Origin: Hymenobacter jejuensis
GTDB lineage: Bacteria > Bacteroidota > Bacteroidia > Cytophagales > Hymenobacteraceae
Assembly (NCBI RefSeq): GCF_006337165.1
Contig: NZ_CP040896.1
Coordinates: forward strand, 2,418,001-2,482,000
Direction of reading: 5' to 3'
DNA length: 64,000 bases
The notes beneath the pieces are model-generated. The model saw only the letters and a program-made list of their open reading frames with translations, was not told where the DNA came from and searched no databases. The translations under genes were made by a program, and so were the position numbers. The stretch's first letter is position 1. Each line of letters starts with the position of its first letter. Below are positions 36,034 through 44,153 of this stretch, piece by piece.

Positions 36034-36330
36034 ATGACTTCACGCCTACTACTCCTGTTATCTCTTGCTGCACTTGCTTCGTGCAGCGCCGCCAACAACG
36101 AAAGCAGCAGCAACCGCAAAAATCAAGGTCCGGTGGCCCACAACACGGTAGTCGAGTGTATACTATACGACGGTATGACCAAGCAGTCGGCCCAACTCTC
36201 CACCATCGATTCTGGAGCAGAAGTGCAGGTTATGGATACGGTAGATTCGTATTTTGTCAAAGCCCGCGTCTCAAAAGACGGCAAGGTGCTGAACGGGTAC
36301 ATGTACCGCACTTGCTTCCCGCAGCGCTAG
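36034..36330 (+). CDS. Small SH3-like lipoprotein
   Basis: 98 residues. Lipoprotein signal MTSRLLLLLSLAALASC (Cys17), then a Ser/Asn linker and a compact domain of about 60 residues (ECILYDGMTKQSAQLSTIDS, GAEVQVMDTVDSYFVKARVS) with an SH3-like strand order. No specific name. It lies between DUF4136 and gcvP and converges with gcvP at a terminator. Confidence 0.6.
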   Translation: MTSRLLLLLSLAALASCSAANNESSSNRKNQGPVAHNTVVECILYDGMTKQSAQLSTIDSGAEVQVMDTVDSYFVKARVSKDGKVLNGYMYRTCFPQR

Positions 36331-36406
36331 CCCGTTTGGGAGCAGTTCTCGGCAAGGTTTCTTTCTGAAAGTTGAGCTTCGCCTAACTGCTTATAATACA
36401 ATAACA

Positions 36407-36448
36407 TAGAAAGCGCCCGGCTTGTATAAGCCGGGCGCTTTCTATGTA
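36407..36448. terminator. Bidirectional terminator before gcvP end
   Basis: 19-bp perfect stem (36407-36425, 36430-36448), 4-base loop. Confidence 0.85.
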
Positions 36449-36486
36449 GGATAATCAACTGCTGTTTGGCAGCCAAACCTTTGCTG

Positions 36487-39408
36487 CTAGTACGAAGGGC
36501 CTTTGTCGGTAGCGACCAGTTGCTCCTCCTGATCAACGTAGTCTTCCAACGGCGTGCAAGAGCAGATGAGGTTGCGGTCGCCGTAAGCCGAGTCGATGCG
36601 GCTCACCGAAGGCCAGAACTTGGCGCTGCGGGTATACTCGGTGGGGTACACCGCCTGTTCACGGGAATACGGCCGGGTCCATTCGTGCGTGAGGGCGGTA
36701 GCTGCCGTGTGGGGCGCGTGCTTCAAGACGTTTTCCTTGGCATCAGCACGGCCTTCTTCTACGTCGCGGATCTCTTTGCGAATCGAAATCATCGCCTCGC
36801 AGAAACGGTCAAGCTCTTCTTTGCTTTCGCTTTCGGTCGGCTCAATCATCAGCGTGCCCGCCACCGGAAACGACACGGTCGGGGCATGAAATCCGTAGTC
36901 CATCAGGCGCTTAGCAATGTCCTCGACTTCAATACCGGCCTTTTTGAATTGACGGCAGTCCAGGATCATCTCGTGGGCACAACGGCCTTTAGAGCCCGTG
37001 TACAGCACCGGATAATGCTCTTCCAAGCGGGCCTTGATGTAGTTTGCATTCAGAATAGCCGTTTGCGTGGCCGCTTTCAAGCCCTCACCGCCCATCATGG
37101 AGATGTAAGCGTAGGAGATAGGCAGAATGCTGGCCGAGCCCCAAGGTGCTGCCGAAACCGCACCCGTTGCTTTCTCATGGCCTACTTCGATCACTACGTG
37201 GCCGGGCAGGTACGGCGCTAAGTCGGCGACTACACCGATCGGGCCTACGCCCGGACCGCCGCCGCCATGCGGAATGCAGAAGGTTTTGTGCAGGTTCAGG
37301 TGGCACACATCGGCACCGATAGTGGCGGGCGACGTCAGGCCAACCTGCGCATTCATGTTGGCGCCGTCCATGTACACGCGGCCGCCGTGCTGGTGAATGG
37401 TCTGGCAGATGTCGATGATCGTTTCCTCGTACACGCCGTGCGTGCTGGGGTAAGTTACCATCAGGCACGAAAGGTTAGCAGCGTGCTGCTCAGCCTTTTG
37501 CTTGAGGTCGGCGACGTCGATGTTGCCATCTTCGGTGCTTTTCACTACCACTACCTGCATGCCGGCCATCACGGCCGAAGCCGGGTTGGTGCCGTGAGCC
37601 GAAGCCGGAATCAGGGCGATGTTGCGGTGCAGATCGCCGCGTGATTCGTGATACGCCCGGATTACGAGCAGGCCAGCGTATTCGCCCTGCGCACCGGAGT
37701 TGGGCTGCAAGCTAACGGCTGCAAAGCCGGTTACTTCGCACAACCAAGCCTCTAAGTCATTGAAAATCTGGGTGTAACCCTTGGCTTGCTCACGTGGGGC
37801 GAAAGGATGCAGGCTTCCGATTTCAGGCCACGTCACCGGAATCATCTCGGCGGTGGCGTTGAGCTTCATGGTACACGAACCCAAAGCAATCATGGAGTGC
37901 GCAAGGCTCAAATCCTTGTTTTCCAGCTGCTTCATGTAGCGCAGCATCTCGTGCTCGCTGTGGTGCATGTTGAAGACGGGGTGCGTGAGGTATTCGCTTT
38001 CCCGCACCAGGCCGGCAGGCCACGTCAACTCTACCTCTTCGGGCAATTCCACGCTTCCGGATGCCGTTTTGCCCAGTACTTTGGCAAACACCGCCACGAT
38101 CTCGGCCACGTCGCTGGCTTCCGTATTCTGGTGCAGCGAAATGCCGACGCGGGCGTCGTCGAAATAGCGGAAGTTGATGCCAGCAGCTTCGGCTTCCCGC
38201 TTCACGGCTTGTTGCAACTCCGCGCTTTCCAGACGAATATTGAGCGTGTCGAAATACGCTGCATTGGTTTGCTCGGCGCCTAAGCTGGCAAGTTGCTTTT
38301 CCAGCAACTGCGTGTGCGCGTGAATGTTAGTGGCAAATTGCTTAAGGCGCTGTGGCCCATGGTATACGGCGTACATGCCCGCCAGCACCGACAGCAGTAC
38401 CTGCGCCGTGCAGATGTTGCTTGTGGCCTTTTCGCGGCGGATGTGCTGCTCGCGGGTTTGCAGGGCCATGCGGTAGGCTTTGTTGCCCGCCGCGTCCACG
38501 CTTTGCCCAATGATGCGGCCCGGAATAACGCGCTTGAAGGCGTCCTTCGTGGCAAAGAAGCCGGCGTGCGGTCCGCCGTAGCCCATTGGCACCCCGAAGC
38601 GCTGCGAGTTGCCTACGCAGGCATCGGCGCCCATTTCGCCGGGCGAAGTGAGCAGCGTCAGCGACAAAAGATCGGTTGCCACTACCACAAACAAGTTATG
38701 GTCGTGTGCTTCTTTTATAAAATCTTGATAATCAAATACTTGGCCATCGGCGGCTGGGTATTGCAGGATGGCGCCAAACAGCGCTTCATCCGACAGATCA
38801 GCGGTGCGGTGGTCGCCGACTACCAGTTCGATGCCGAGCGGCGTAGCGCGCGTGCGCAGCACGTCGATGGTTTGGGGCAACACCAAGTCCGATACGAAGA
38901 ACTTGGTCGCGTTCTTCTTTTTCGACTGGCTGTGAAACATGTGCATTGCCTCGGCCGCCGCCGTGCCCTCGTCGAGCAGGGAAGCGTTAGCGATTTCGAG
39001 GCCCGTCAGATCAATAATTACCGTCTGGAAGTTGATCAGCGCTTCGAGGCGACCTTGGGCAATCTCGGCCTGGTAAGGCGTGTAGGCCGTGTACCAACCC
39101 GGATTTTCCAGAATGTTGCGCTGGATCACGGCCGGCATTTGGGTATCGTGGTAGCCCAGGCCGATGTAGTTTTTGAAAATGCGGTTCTGACCGGCAATCT
39201 GCTTGAACTTGGCCAGGAACGCGCGCTCAGTGAGCGCGGTCGGGAGGTTGAGTTCGCGCTTGAGGCGGATGGCCGCCGGCACAGTTTCGTCGATAAGCTG
39301 ATCCAGCGAGTCCACGCCGATGGTACGCAGCATGTCGGCTACCGCCGCAGCATCGGGTCCGTTATGACGGTCCACAAACACGTCGGCGGGCTTGGTCTTC
39401 AAAAGCAT
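36487..39408 (-). CDS. gcvP: Glycine dehydrogenase (decarboxylating), P protein
   Basis: 973 residues, single-chain P protein. N-terminal half shows [20 protein letters not shown] and [18 protein letters not shown]-terminal half carries the PLP Lys in [20 protein letters not shown]. It decarboxylates glycine and transfers the aminomethyl group to lipoyl-H protein. Divergent from the dehydrogenase gene at 39542, with facing -7 boxes between. A patch of AT-rich DNA inside the gene (38711-38742) contains TTGATAATCAA, yet the frame stays open. gcvT and gcvH are not nearby. Confidence 0.97.
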   Translation of the reverse strand: MLLKTKPADVFVDRHNGPDAAAVADMLRTIGVDSLDQLIDETVPAAIRLKRELNLPTALTERAFLAKFKQIAGQNRIFKNYIGLGYHDTQMPAVIQRNILENPGWYTAYTPYQAEIAQGRLEALINFQTVIIDLTGLEIANASLLDEGTAAAEAMHMFHSQSKKKNATKFFVSDLVLPQTIDVLRTRATPLGIELVVGDHRTADLSDEALFGAILQYPAADGQVFDYQDFIKEAHDHNLFVVVATDLLSLTLLTSPGEMGADACVGNSQRFGVPMGYGGPHAGFFATKDAFKRVIPGRIIGQSVDAAGNKAYRMALQTREQHIRREKATSNICTAQVLLSVLAGMYAVYHGPQRLKQFATNIHAHTQLLEKQLASLGAEQTNAAYFDTLNIRLESAELQQAVKREAEAAGINFRYFDDARVGISLHQNTEASDVAEIVAVFAKVLGKTASGSVELPEEVELTWPAGLVRESEYLTHPVFNMHHSEHEMLRYMKQLENKDLSLAHSMIALGSCTMKLNATAEMIPVTWPEIGSLHPFAPREQAKGYTQIFNDLEAWLCEVTGFAAVSLQPNSGAQGEYAGLLVIRAYHESRGDLHRNIALIPASAHGTNPASAVMAGMQVVVVKSTEDGNIDVADLKQKAEQHAANLSCLMVTYPSTHGVYEETIIDICQTIHQHGGRVYMDGANMNAQVGLTSPATIGADVCHLNLHKTFCIPHGGGGPGVGPIGVVADLAPYLPGHVVIEVGHEKATGAVSAAPWGSASILPISYAYISMMGGEGLKAATQTAILNANYIKARLEEHYPVLYTGSKGRCAHEMILDCRQFKKAGIEVEDIAKRLMDYGFHAPTVSFPVAGTLMIEPTESESKEELDRFCEAMISIRKEIRDVEEGRADAKENVLKHAPHTAATALTHEWTRPYSREQAVYPTEYTRSAKFWPSVSRIDSAYGDRNLICSCTPLEDYVDQEEQLVATDKGPSY
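38725..38735. repeat. Palindrome TTGATAATCAA inside gcvP
   Basis: Perfect (odd-centre) copy in an AT-rich stretch of the coding region, encoding DYQDFI on the gene strand. Confidence 0.55.
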
Positions 39409-39462
39409 AAAAAGAAGCTAGAGGGTGGCGACAGAAAGAGGCCTACGGGGCCGAGTCCTAGA

Positions 39463-39470
39463 CAAAGGTA
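39463..39470 (-). promoter_or_regulatory. -7 box (TACCTTTG) for gcvP
   Basis: On the minus strand, 54 bases before the gcvP ATG at 39408. Confidence 0.45.
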
Positions 39471-39507
39471 AGGCGAAAACCCGACGCGGCATTGCCGTGA
39501 GAACGTG

Positions 39508-39515
39508 TAGTTTTG
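39508..39515 (+). promoter_or_regulatory. -7 box (TAGTTTTG) for the lysine-type dehydrogenase
   Basis: TAGTTTTG lies 26 bases before ATG 39542 and about 40 bases from the opposing gcvP box. Confidence 0.45.
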
Positions 39516-39541
39516 CCCACCACCCTCCCAACCCATAACCG

Positions 39542-40756
39542 ATGCAAAAAGTTAAAATCGGCCTGATTCGCGAAGGAAAAATTCCCGCCGACCGCCGCGT
39601 GCCGCTTACTCCCAAAAAGTGCGTCGAAGTGCAAACCACCTTTCCCAACGTGCAGATTGTGGTGCAGGAAAGCCCGGTTCGAAGTTACTCCGATCAGGAG
39701 TACCGCGACCTCGGCATCGCAGTGCGGGCCGATATTTCCGATTGCGACATTCTGATGGGTGTGAAAGAAGTGCCTGTAGATCAGCTGATTGCCAATAAAA
39801 CCTATTTGTTCTTTTCGCACACTGTCAAGAAGCAGCCGGCCAACCGGGAACTGCTGCGGCAGGTGTTGAAAAAGAACATTACGCTGGTCGACTACGAGTT
39901 GCTCACCAACGACCGCGAGGAGCGCATCGTGGCGTTTGGGCGCTACGCCGGCATCGTGGGGGCGTACAACGGCTTGCTCACGTACGGCCGCAAATTCAAC
40001 CTCTACGAACTCAAGCCCGCTTGGCAATGCGTGGACATGGACGACATGCAGGAAGAGTTTTTCAAGGTGAAAAAGCTGCCGCCCATCAAGATGGCCGTGA
40101 CGGGTTCGGGGCGGGTGGCGCAGGGCGCGCTCGAAGTGCTCGACCGCATGGGCATTCGGCGGGTGAGCGTGTACGATTATTTGTACCTAGATTTTCGGGA
40201 GCCGGTGTACGCGCAGTTGCGTTCTTCCGACTACAACGCCCGCCTCGACGGCCGCGTGTGGGATACGCCGGACTTTCATCACAACCCCCATCTCTACAAA
40301 TCGACGTTTGATAAGTTCTTGCCCGTCACGGACTTACTGATTGCGTGTGCCTACTGGCACCCAACGGCGCCGAAGCTTTTTACGGAAGAAGACACGCGCC
40401 GCGCCGGCTTCCGCATCACCACCATTGCTGACGTGACCTGCGATGTAAATGGCTCGATTCCGTGCACCAAGCGAGCCAGCAGCATTGCGGATCCGGCCTT
40501 CGACTACAACCCCCAGACCGGCCAGCTCGAAGCGCCTTATTCGCGACCCGATAACATCACGGTGATGGCCGTCGATAACCTGCCGTGCGAGCTGCCGCGC
40601 AATGCTTCGCGCGATTTTGGCCGGCAGCTTATCGACAATGTATTTCCGCATCTGGTTGGCAGCCAATCGGATGAGGTTATCGAGCGGGCAACCATCGCCC
40701 GCAACGGCAAGCTGACGGAGCGCTATCAGTACTTAAGCGATTACGTCGCTGAGTGA
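39542..40756 (+). CDS. Saccharopine/alanine dehydrogenase-like NAD(P) oxidoreductase
   Basis: 404 residues. N-terminal AlaDh/PNT-type domain (IGLIREGKIPADRRVPLTPK, LMGVKEVPVDQL, YLFFSHTVKKQPANRE) and a second Rossmann domain with GSGRVAQGALEVLDRMG. The C-terminal part has DVTCDVNGSIPCTKRASSI. The motif set points to saccharopine dehydrogenase (lysine-forming) of the LYS1 type. Whether it acts in lysine breakdown or another imino acid reaction is open. Divergent from gcvP. Confidence 0.78.
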   Translation: MQKVKIGLIREGKIPADRRVPLTPKKCVEVQTTFPNVQIVVQESPVRSYSDQEYRDLGIAVRADISDCDILMGVKEVPVDQLIANKTYLFFSHTVKKQPANRELLRQVLKKNITLVDYELLTNDREERIVAFGRYAGIVGAYNGLLTYGRKFNLYELKPAWQCVDMDDMQEEFFKVKKLPPIKMAVTGSGRVAQGALEVLDRMGIRRVSVYDYLYLDFREPVYAQLRSSDYNARLDGRVWDTPDFHHNPHLYKSTFDKFLPVTDLLIACAYWHPTAPKLFTEEDTRRAGFRITTIADVTCDVNGSIPCTKRASSIADPAFDYNPQTGQLEAPYSRPDNITVMAVDNLPCELPRNASRDFGRQLIDNVFPHLVGSQSDEVIERATIARNGKLTERYQYLSDYVAE

Positions 40757-40812
40757 TAGTTTAGCCATTCATATAATCAATTGACATTCAGATATTTATA
40801 AGGATACATTGC

Positions 40813-41394
40813 TCAGTAATTCGGCTTGTCTGTGTCGCGGCCGAAGACGCCGTTAGGCTGCAAGGCTAGGAACGCGCCGCTGCGCAGGCGATCGCGGTTT
40901 TCGGGAATGTTGAGGGTGTAGACGGGCTTGTTCTGGGCGCTTGGGCTGAGCAGGAGGTGCTCCAGCGTACCGCCGGGGGTGACGTAGGGCACAAAGAACT
41001 TATCGGCTAGCTGCGCAATAAGTTGGTTGCGGATGTCGGCGGTTTCGGGGGTTACGGTCGTGGTATCGGACTCGAAGGGCGACACGAACAGCAGGCGCCC
41101 GGCGTCAATTTCAGGACCGTATTCAAACCGCAGCTTGGGCTGAATGCCCCGCCCCAACACGTACACAATTGGTTGGGCGGCGCCTTGCAGCAGATACCGA
41201 AATACCGACTGCTCGAGCTGCGAATGAAAGCCCGAAATGATGCAGTGGCCGCGGTAGCGCTGCTCCAACGCCCACAAATACGTGCCGCGCTCGGCGCAGG
41301 TAGGGTAAACGCGCGAACAGAAAAAAGCTGTTTTAGGCAGCTGAAGCAAGGCAGTGTTGCCCAAAGTGCGCAGTTCCTCCGGAGCAATGGTCAT
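40813..41394 (-). CDS. Conserved hypothetical, SLOG/DprA-like Rossmann protein
   Basis: 193 residues from ATG 41394 (MTIAPEELRTLG). Core strands and turns FFCSRVYPTCAE, GHCIISGFHSQLEQSVFRYL and QPIVYVLGRGIQPKL, plus FVPYVTPGGTLEHLL, resemble the SLOG (LOG/DprA/TIR-associated) nucleotide-binding fold. Such proteins may bind nucleotide ligands or nucleic acids; no catalytic motif is certain. The gene stands alone, converging with the dehydrogenase gene. Confidence 0.6.
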   Translation of the reverse strand: MTIAPEELRTLGNTALLQLPKTAFFCSRVYPTCAERGTYLWALEQRYRGHCIISGFHSQLEQSVFRYLLQGAAQPIVYVLGRGIQPKLRFEYGPEIDAGRLLFVSPFESDTTTVTPETADIRNQLIAQLADKFFVPYVTPGGTLEHLLLSPSAQNKPVYTLNIPENRDRLRSGAFLALQPNGVFGRDTDKPNY

Positions 41395-41459
41395 GCACAA
41401 ATCTCAGTAACTCCCCATGCTGGCTGAAGCCAAGCACAAGTACAAAACAAACCTGACGT

Positions 41460-41505
41460 AAAAAAGCCCCGGGCTGGCGCAGGGCGCACGGCTCGGGGCT
41501 TTTTT
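41460..41505. terminator. Terminator between the CsbD and SLOG-like genes
   Basis: AAAAAAGCCCC/GGGGCTTTTTT arms (41460-41470, 41495-41505) with an imperfect inner stem; on the minus strand it follows the CsbD gene. Confidence 0.75.
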
Positions 41506-41536
41506 AACCCGGAGTTATACTTAACTCCTTGAGGAT

Positions 41537-41755
41537 TTAGAAGTTGCGGTGAAACCAATCTTTGATTTCGTCCACAGTATGACCGGTTTTCTGTTGTAGG
41601 CGGCCGAACCATTCGTCCTGCTGACCTTCCTTATATTCGAGGTCATCGTCGGTGAGGTTGCCCCACTGTTGTTTGGCTTTGCCTTTTACTTCATTCCAGC
41701 CGCCGCGGGCGCGCAATTCCGTTTGGTCATTGACATTATTGTTATTCAAGTCCAT
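41537..41755 (-). CDS. CsbD-like stress protein
   Basis: 72 residues from ATG 41755 (MDLNNNNVNDQTELRARGGW). CsbD core: GWNEVKGKAKQQWGNLTDDD, GQQDEWFGRLQQKTGHT, DEIKDWFHRNF. CsbD-like proteins are small, hydrophilic and general-stress-induced; no biochemical activity is known. Confidence 0.9.
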   Translation of the reverse strand: MDLNNNNVNDQTELRARGGWNEVKGKAKQQWGNLTDDDLEYKEGQQDEWFGRLQQKTGHTVDEIKDWFHRNF

Positions 41756-41865
41756 GGCAGTAAGGGTTTGGGTGGAAAGAAATGTATTTCTACCCCATAC
41801 GATAAGCCTGGCTGTAAGGTTGAGGTAAGCAGTCCTTAAAGGCGACGCTATTGCCCCGGAATATC

Positions 41866-42528
41866 TCAACTAAAGCCGTCGCGAAGCAGATAAGCCAAGA
41901 TGGCCACTGCCACTGCCCCAGTTCCTAGCGCAGCACCAAATCCGCCAATGGCGCTACCGGCCTTCTTGCGGCGTGCCTGCTTGCGGTAGGCAGCCATGTA
42001 GCTAGGATTGGCGCGCAGTTCGGGCGAGAGGATTTCAAAGTTTTTTTCGCTGGGTCGCACGCTGGCCAAGGTGGCGACCACGCCCACGCCAAGCACCGGG
42101 CCGACTACCGGAGCCCGGGAGCGCAGGGCTAGCAGAGGCACTGCAATTGTGGCGCCGTAAGCCCCCCAAAAGGTGCCGACGGTGGAGTAGTTGCGTTTAG
42201 CGTCCTCGCGGCCTTTGGTAGCCAGCTCGGCATCGGTGAGCGCAGGGGCCACTGTGCTATTGCCGGGCAGGGCGGGGTTGTGCAGAATGTGCTTTTTGCC
42301 GTCGGCGTACCGGATAAGGAAAACTACATCTGTATTCAAGTGCAGGGTGTCGGTGCTGCCCGCGGGCGTTTCAGGGAGGTACACTACTTCGGCCGGAGTC
42401 ACCCGTACCACCTTGCCCAGCACCTCCACGCCGTCGGTGCGCGTAATGCGGTCCTGGGCGGAGGCGGTGGAAAGTGAAAACAAGCAAAGCAGGGTGGTTA
42501 GAAAAGCAATAAGCCGAGAGCAGACCAT
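41866..42528 (-). CDS. Exported paralog 1 of a tandem trio
   Basis: 220 residues, signal peptide MVCSRLIAFLTTLLCLFSLS ending ASAQ. The first ~80 residues after it are the shared unit: DRITRTDGVEVLGKVVRV, VVYLPETPAGSTDTLHLN, then VVFLIRYADGKKHIL. The C-terminal third shares YMAAYRKQARRKKAGSAIGG with paralog 2 and ends in a hydrophobic helix (AVAVAILAYLL). No named family. It is the last gene of a minus-strand trio in which genes are separated by AT-rich GATAATCAAAT spacers. Function unknown, envelope location likely. Confidence 0.72.
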   Translation of the reverse strand: MVCSRLIAFLTTLLCLFSLSTASAQDRITRTDGVEVLGKVVRVTPAEVVYLPETPAGSTDTLHLNTDVVFLIRYADGKKHILHNPALPGNSTVAPALTDAELATKGREDAKRNYSTVGTFWGAYGATIAVPLLALRSRAPVVGPVLGVGVVATLASVRPSEKNFEILSPELRANPSYMAAYRKQARRKKAGSAIGGFGAALGTGAVAVAILAYLLRDGFS

Positions 42529-42567
42529 GTATTCAGTTGTGATAGAGTTAGTTATAGGATAATCAAA

Positions 42568-43176
42568 TCAATGTGCGTTGAACAAGGCGGCTATAATCAT
42601 CATTGTCACGAGCACGCCCGCTCCCATACCCGCACCGTAGCCGGCAGCGGCTTGGCCCAGCTTTTTGTTTTGGGCCTGCTTGCGGTAGCCGCTTACATAA
42701 TCGGCATTGGTCAGCAGCCGGGCATCTGGCACCACGAATCGGGTCGCTGGAGGAGCGGTAGAGCCCACCACGGCCCCGGTCACGATGCCTCCCAGGCCGT
42801 AAGCCGGCAGCGTGACGAGCGTAGTGCCAAACGTGCCCCAGAACGCGGCCGGTGATTTGTAATATTTGCGGGCATCGAGGCGGCCCTGCTCGTACGCCTG
42901 GGCGCTTGTCAGAGTTGGCCCTTCCGAAGCAGTGGGCGCGGCCGGGTCGTGCAACACTTCCTTCGTGCCGTTGGCGTAGCGAATCAGAAATACCGAAGCG
43001 GCCGCCAGCTGGAGCGTATCGGTTTTGCCGGCTTCGCCGGAAACGTAGGTTACTTGCTCGGGGCTGATAGCCAGGACTTTGCCCTTGGTTTCTTCGCCGT
43101 TGGTCTGCAAAATTACGTCCTGCCCTTGGCTTAGCAGCGGCACAAAAAACAAAATCAGAAAATAGAAGTGTCGCAT
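42568..43176 (-). CDS. Exported paralog 2 of a tandem trio
   Basis: 202 residues from ATG 43176 (MRHFYFLILFFVPLLSQ signal). Shared unit: QDVILQTNGEETKGKVLAI, VTYVSGEAGKTDTLQLAAAS, VFLIRYANGTKEVLHDPA. The C-terminal part has YVSGYRKQAQNKKLGQAAAG and a Gly/Ala-rich final membrane helix (GAGMGAGVLVTMMIIAAL), matching paralog 1. Probable bitopic envelope protein. No enzyme motif. Confidence 0.72.
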   Translation of the reverse strand: MRHFYFLILFFVPLLSQGQDVILQTNGEETKGKVLAISPEQVTYVSGEAGKTDTLQLAAASVFLIRYANGTKEVLHDPAAPTASEGPTLTSAQAYEQGRLDARKYYKSPAAFWGTFGTTLVTLPAYGLGGIVTGAVVGSTAPPATRFVVPDARLLTNADYVSGYRKQAQNKKLGQAAAGYGAGMGAGVLVTMMIIAALFNAH

Positions 43177-43194
43177 GGGGATTAAGTTAATCAA

Positions 43195-43205
43195 TTGATA
43201 ATCAA
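43195..43205. repeat. Palindrome TTGATAATCAA between paralogs 2 and 3
   Basis: Copy of the recurrent element in the 33-base gap; the next gap (42550-42567) has the related GGATAATCAAAT. Confidence 0.6.
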
Positions 43206-43209
43206 ATGG

Positions 43210-43965
43210 TTAATTTCGCTTCGAGTTGAAGCCGAAAAGCAGGCTGAAGCGGGCCCCGCCGTTGCCCGGAACCACAGCAAAGTTGACCGGAAAGTTGACC
43301 CCGTTGGCGTGGAAAGAAGTGCCCACGGCCAAGGCAATGTTGGCCGACACCGGCGTCAGGTTGGGGCCCAGGCCAAACTCAAAGCCTTTGGGCCCGCGTA
43401 TGCCAATCAAGCCGTTGATGCTCGGAATAAACTTACCTTGCTCAAGTCCGCCAATCAGCGGTACGATCTCAAACAAGCCCGCAGTGCCGTTGGGCATTCG
43501 AAAAATGCGGGTTTCAAACTGCCAGCCAAACTGCGTCAGAAACGGGTTGAGGTTGTGGTAGCCATCAATTCCCCGCGCTTTATTCAGCATGCCGCCCGTG
43601 AGCACGGTGAAGCCCAGGCGCGGCCCGCCCAGCTTGATGTGCTCGAAAGCCGGCTCTTCGTCGCCGGGCACTACCGGGCCGGTGATAGGCGCGGGGGCGC
43701 TACCCACGGAAGGCTGCGCGCCGGCGGGAAGCTGGCTCAGGATTTCCTTCGTGCCATTGGCGTAGCGAATCATAAACACCTCCGACTTGCGCACCGAAAT
43801 CAGGGGGCCGTCGGGGTTGTCGGTGCGCTTATACTTGACTTCAGTGGGCGAAATCTCCAGCACTTTCACTTGGAGTTCGTCGCCGTTTTGTTTGGTAAGT
43901 ACGTCCTGCGCCCACGCCGGGGCCGTCAGCAGGAAGGTCAACAGAAAGAGTAATGCGTGTCGCAT
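43210..43965 (-). CDS. Exported paralog 3 of a tandem trio, barrel-like C terminus
   Basis: 251 residues from ATG 43965 (MRHALLFLLTFLLTAPAWA signal). Shared unit: QDVLTKQNGDELQVKVLEI, SVRKSEVFMIRYANGTKEIL. The C-terminal ~150 residues differ from paralogs 1 and 2 and look like beta-strands of a small outer-membrane protein (RLGFTVLTGGMLNKARG, GFEFGLGPNLTPVSANIALA, GARFSLLFGFNSKRN). First gene of the trio in transcription order. Function unknown. Confidence 0.72.
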   Translation of the reverse strand: MRHALLFLLTFLLTAPAWAQDVLTKQNGDELQVKVLEISPTEVKYKRTDNPDGPLISVRKSEVFMIRYANGTKEILSQLPAGAQPSVGSAPAPITGPVVPGDEEPAFEHIKLGGPRLGFTVLTGGMLNKARGIDGYHNLNPFLTQFGWQFETRIFRMPNGTAGLFEIVPLIGGLEQGKFIPSINGLIGIRGPKGFEFGLGPNLTPVSANIALAVGTSFHANGVNFPVNFAVVPGNGGARFSLLFGFNSKRN

Positions 43966-44066
43966 GGGGGAGGGGGTTAAGAACGACACGAAGATGCAGA
44001 ACCGGGACTGCGAAAATCTAACGGATATTTTGTTTATTTAGACATTGGAATCCAATACTATGTATT

Positions 44067-44095
44067 GATAACTCTCTTATAATAAGATAGTTATC
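44067..44095. repeat. 29-base AT-rich palindrome upstream of the 44154 gene
   Basis: GATAACTctCTTATaATAAGatAGTTATC, one mismatch, centred about 73 bases before the ATG of the 505-residue protein. Candidate operator or cruciform. Confidence 0.5.
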
Positions 44096-44153
44096 TGAAT
44101 AATATTAGACTTTCTAAATTGTTTTTTAGTCTGATTAATATTTCTTAGCCCCA

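Noticed and set aside
38293..39471. 392-residue open frame antisense to gcvP
   Set aside because: Complete overlap with a strongly conserved gene, and no recognisable motif; it is a by-product of the GC-rich codon pattern.
39409..39541. Glycine riboswitch upstream of gcvP
   Set aside because: The gap is 133 bases and holds two divergent -7 boxes with no paired aptamer structure that I can recognise.
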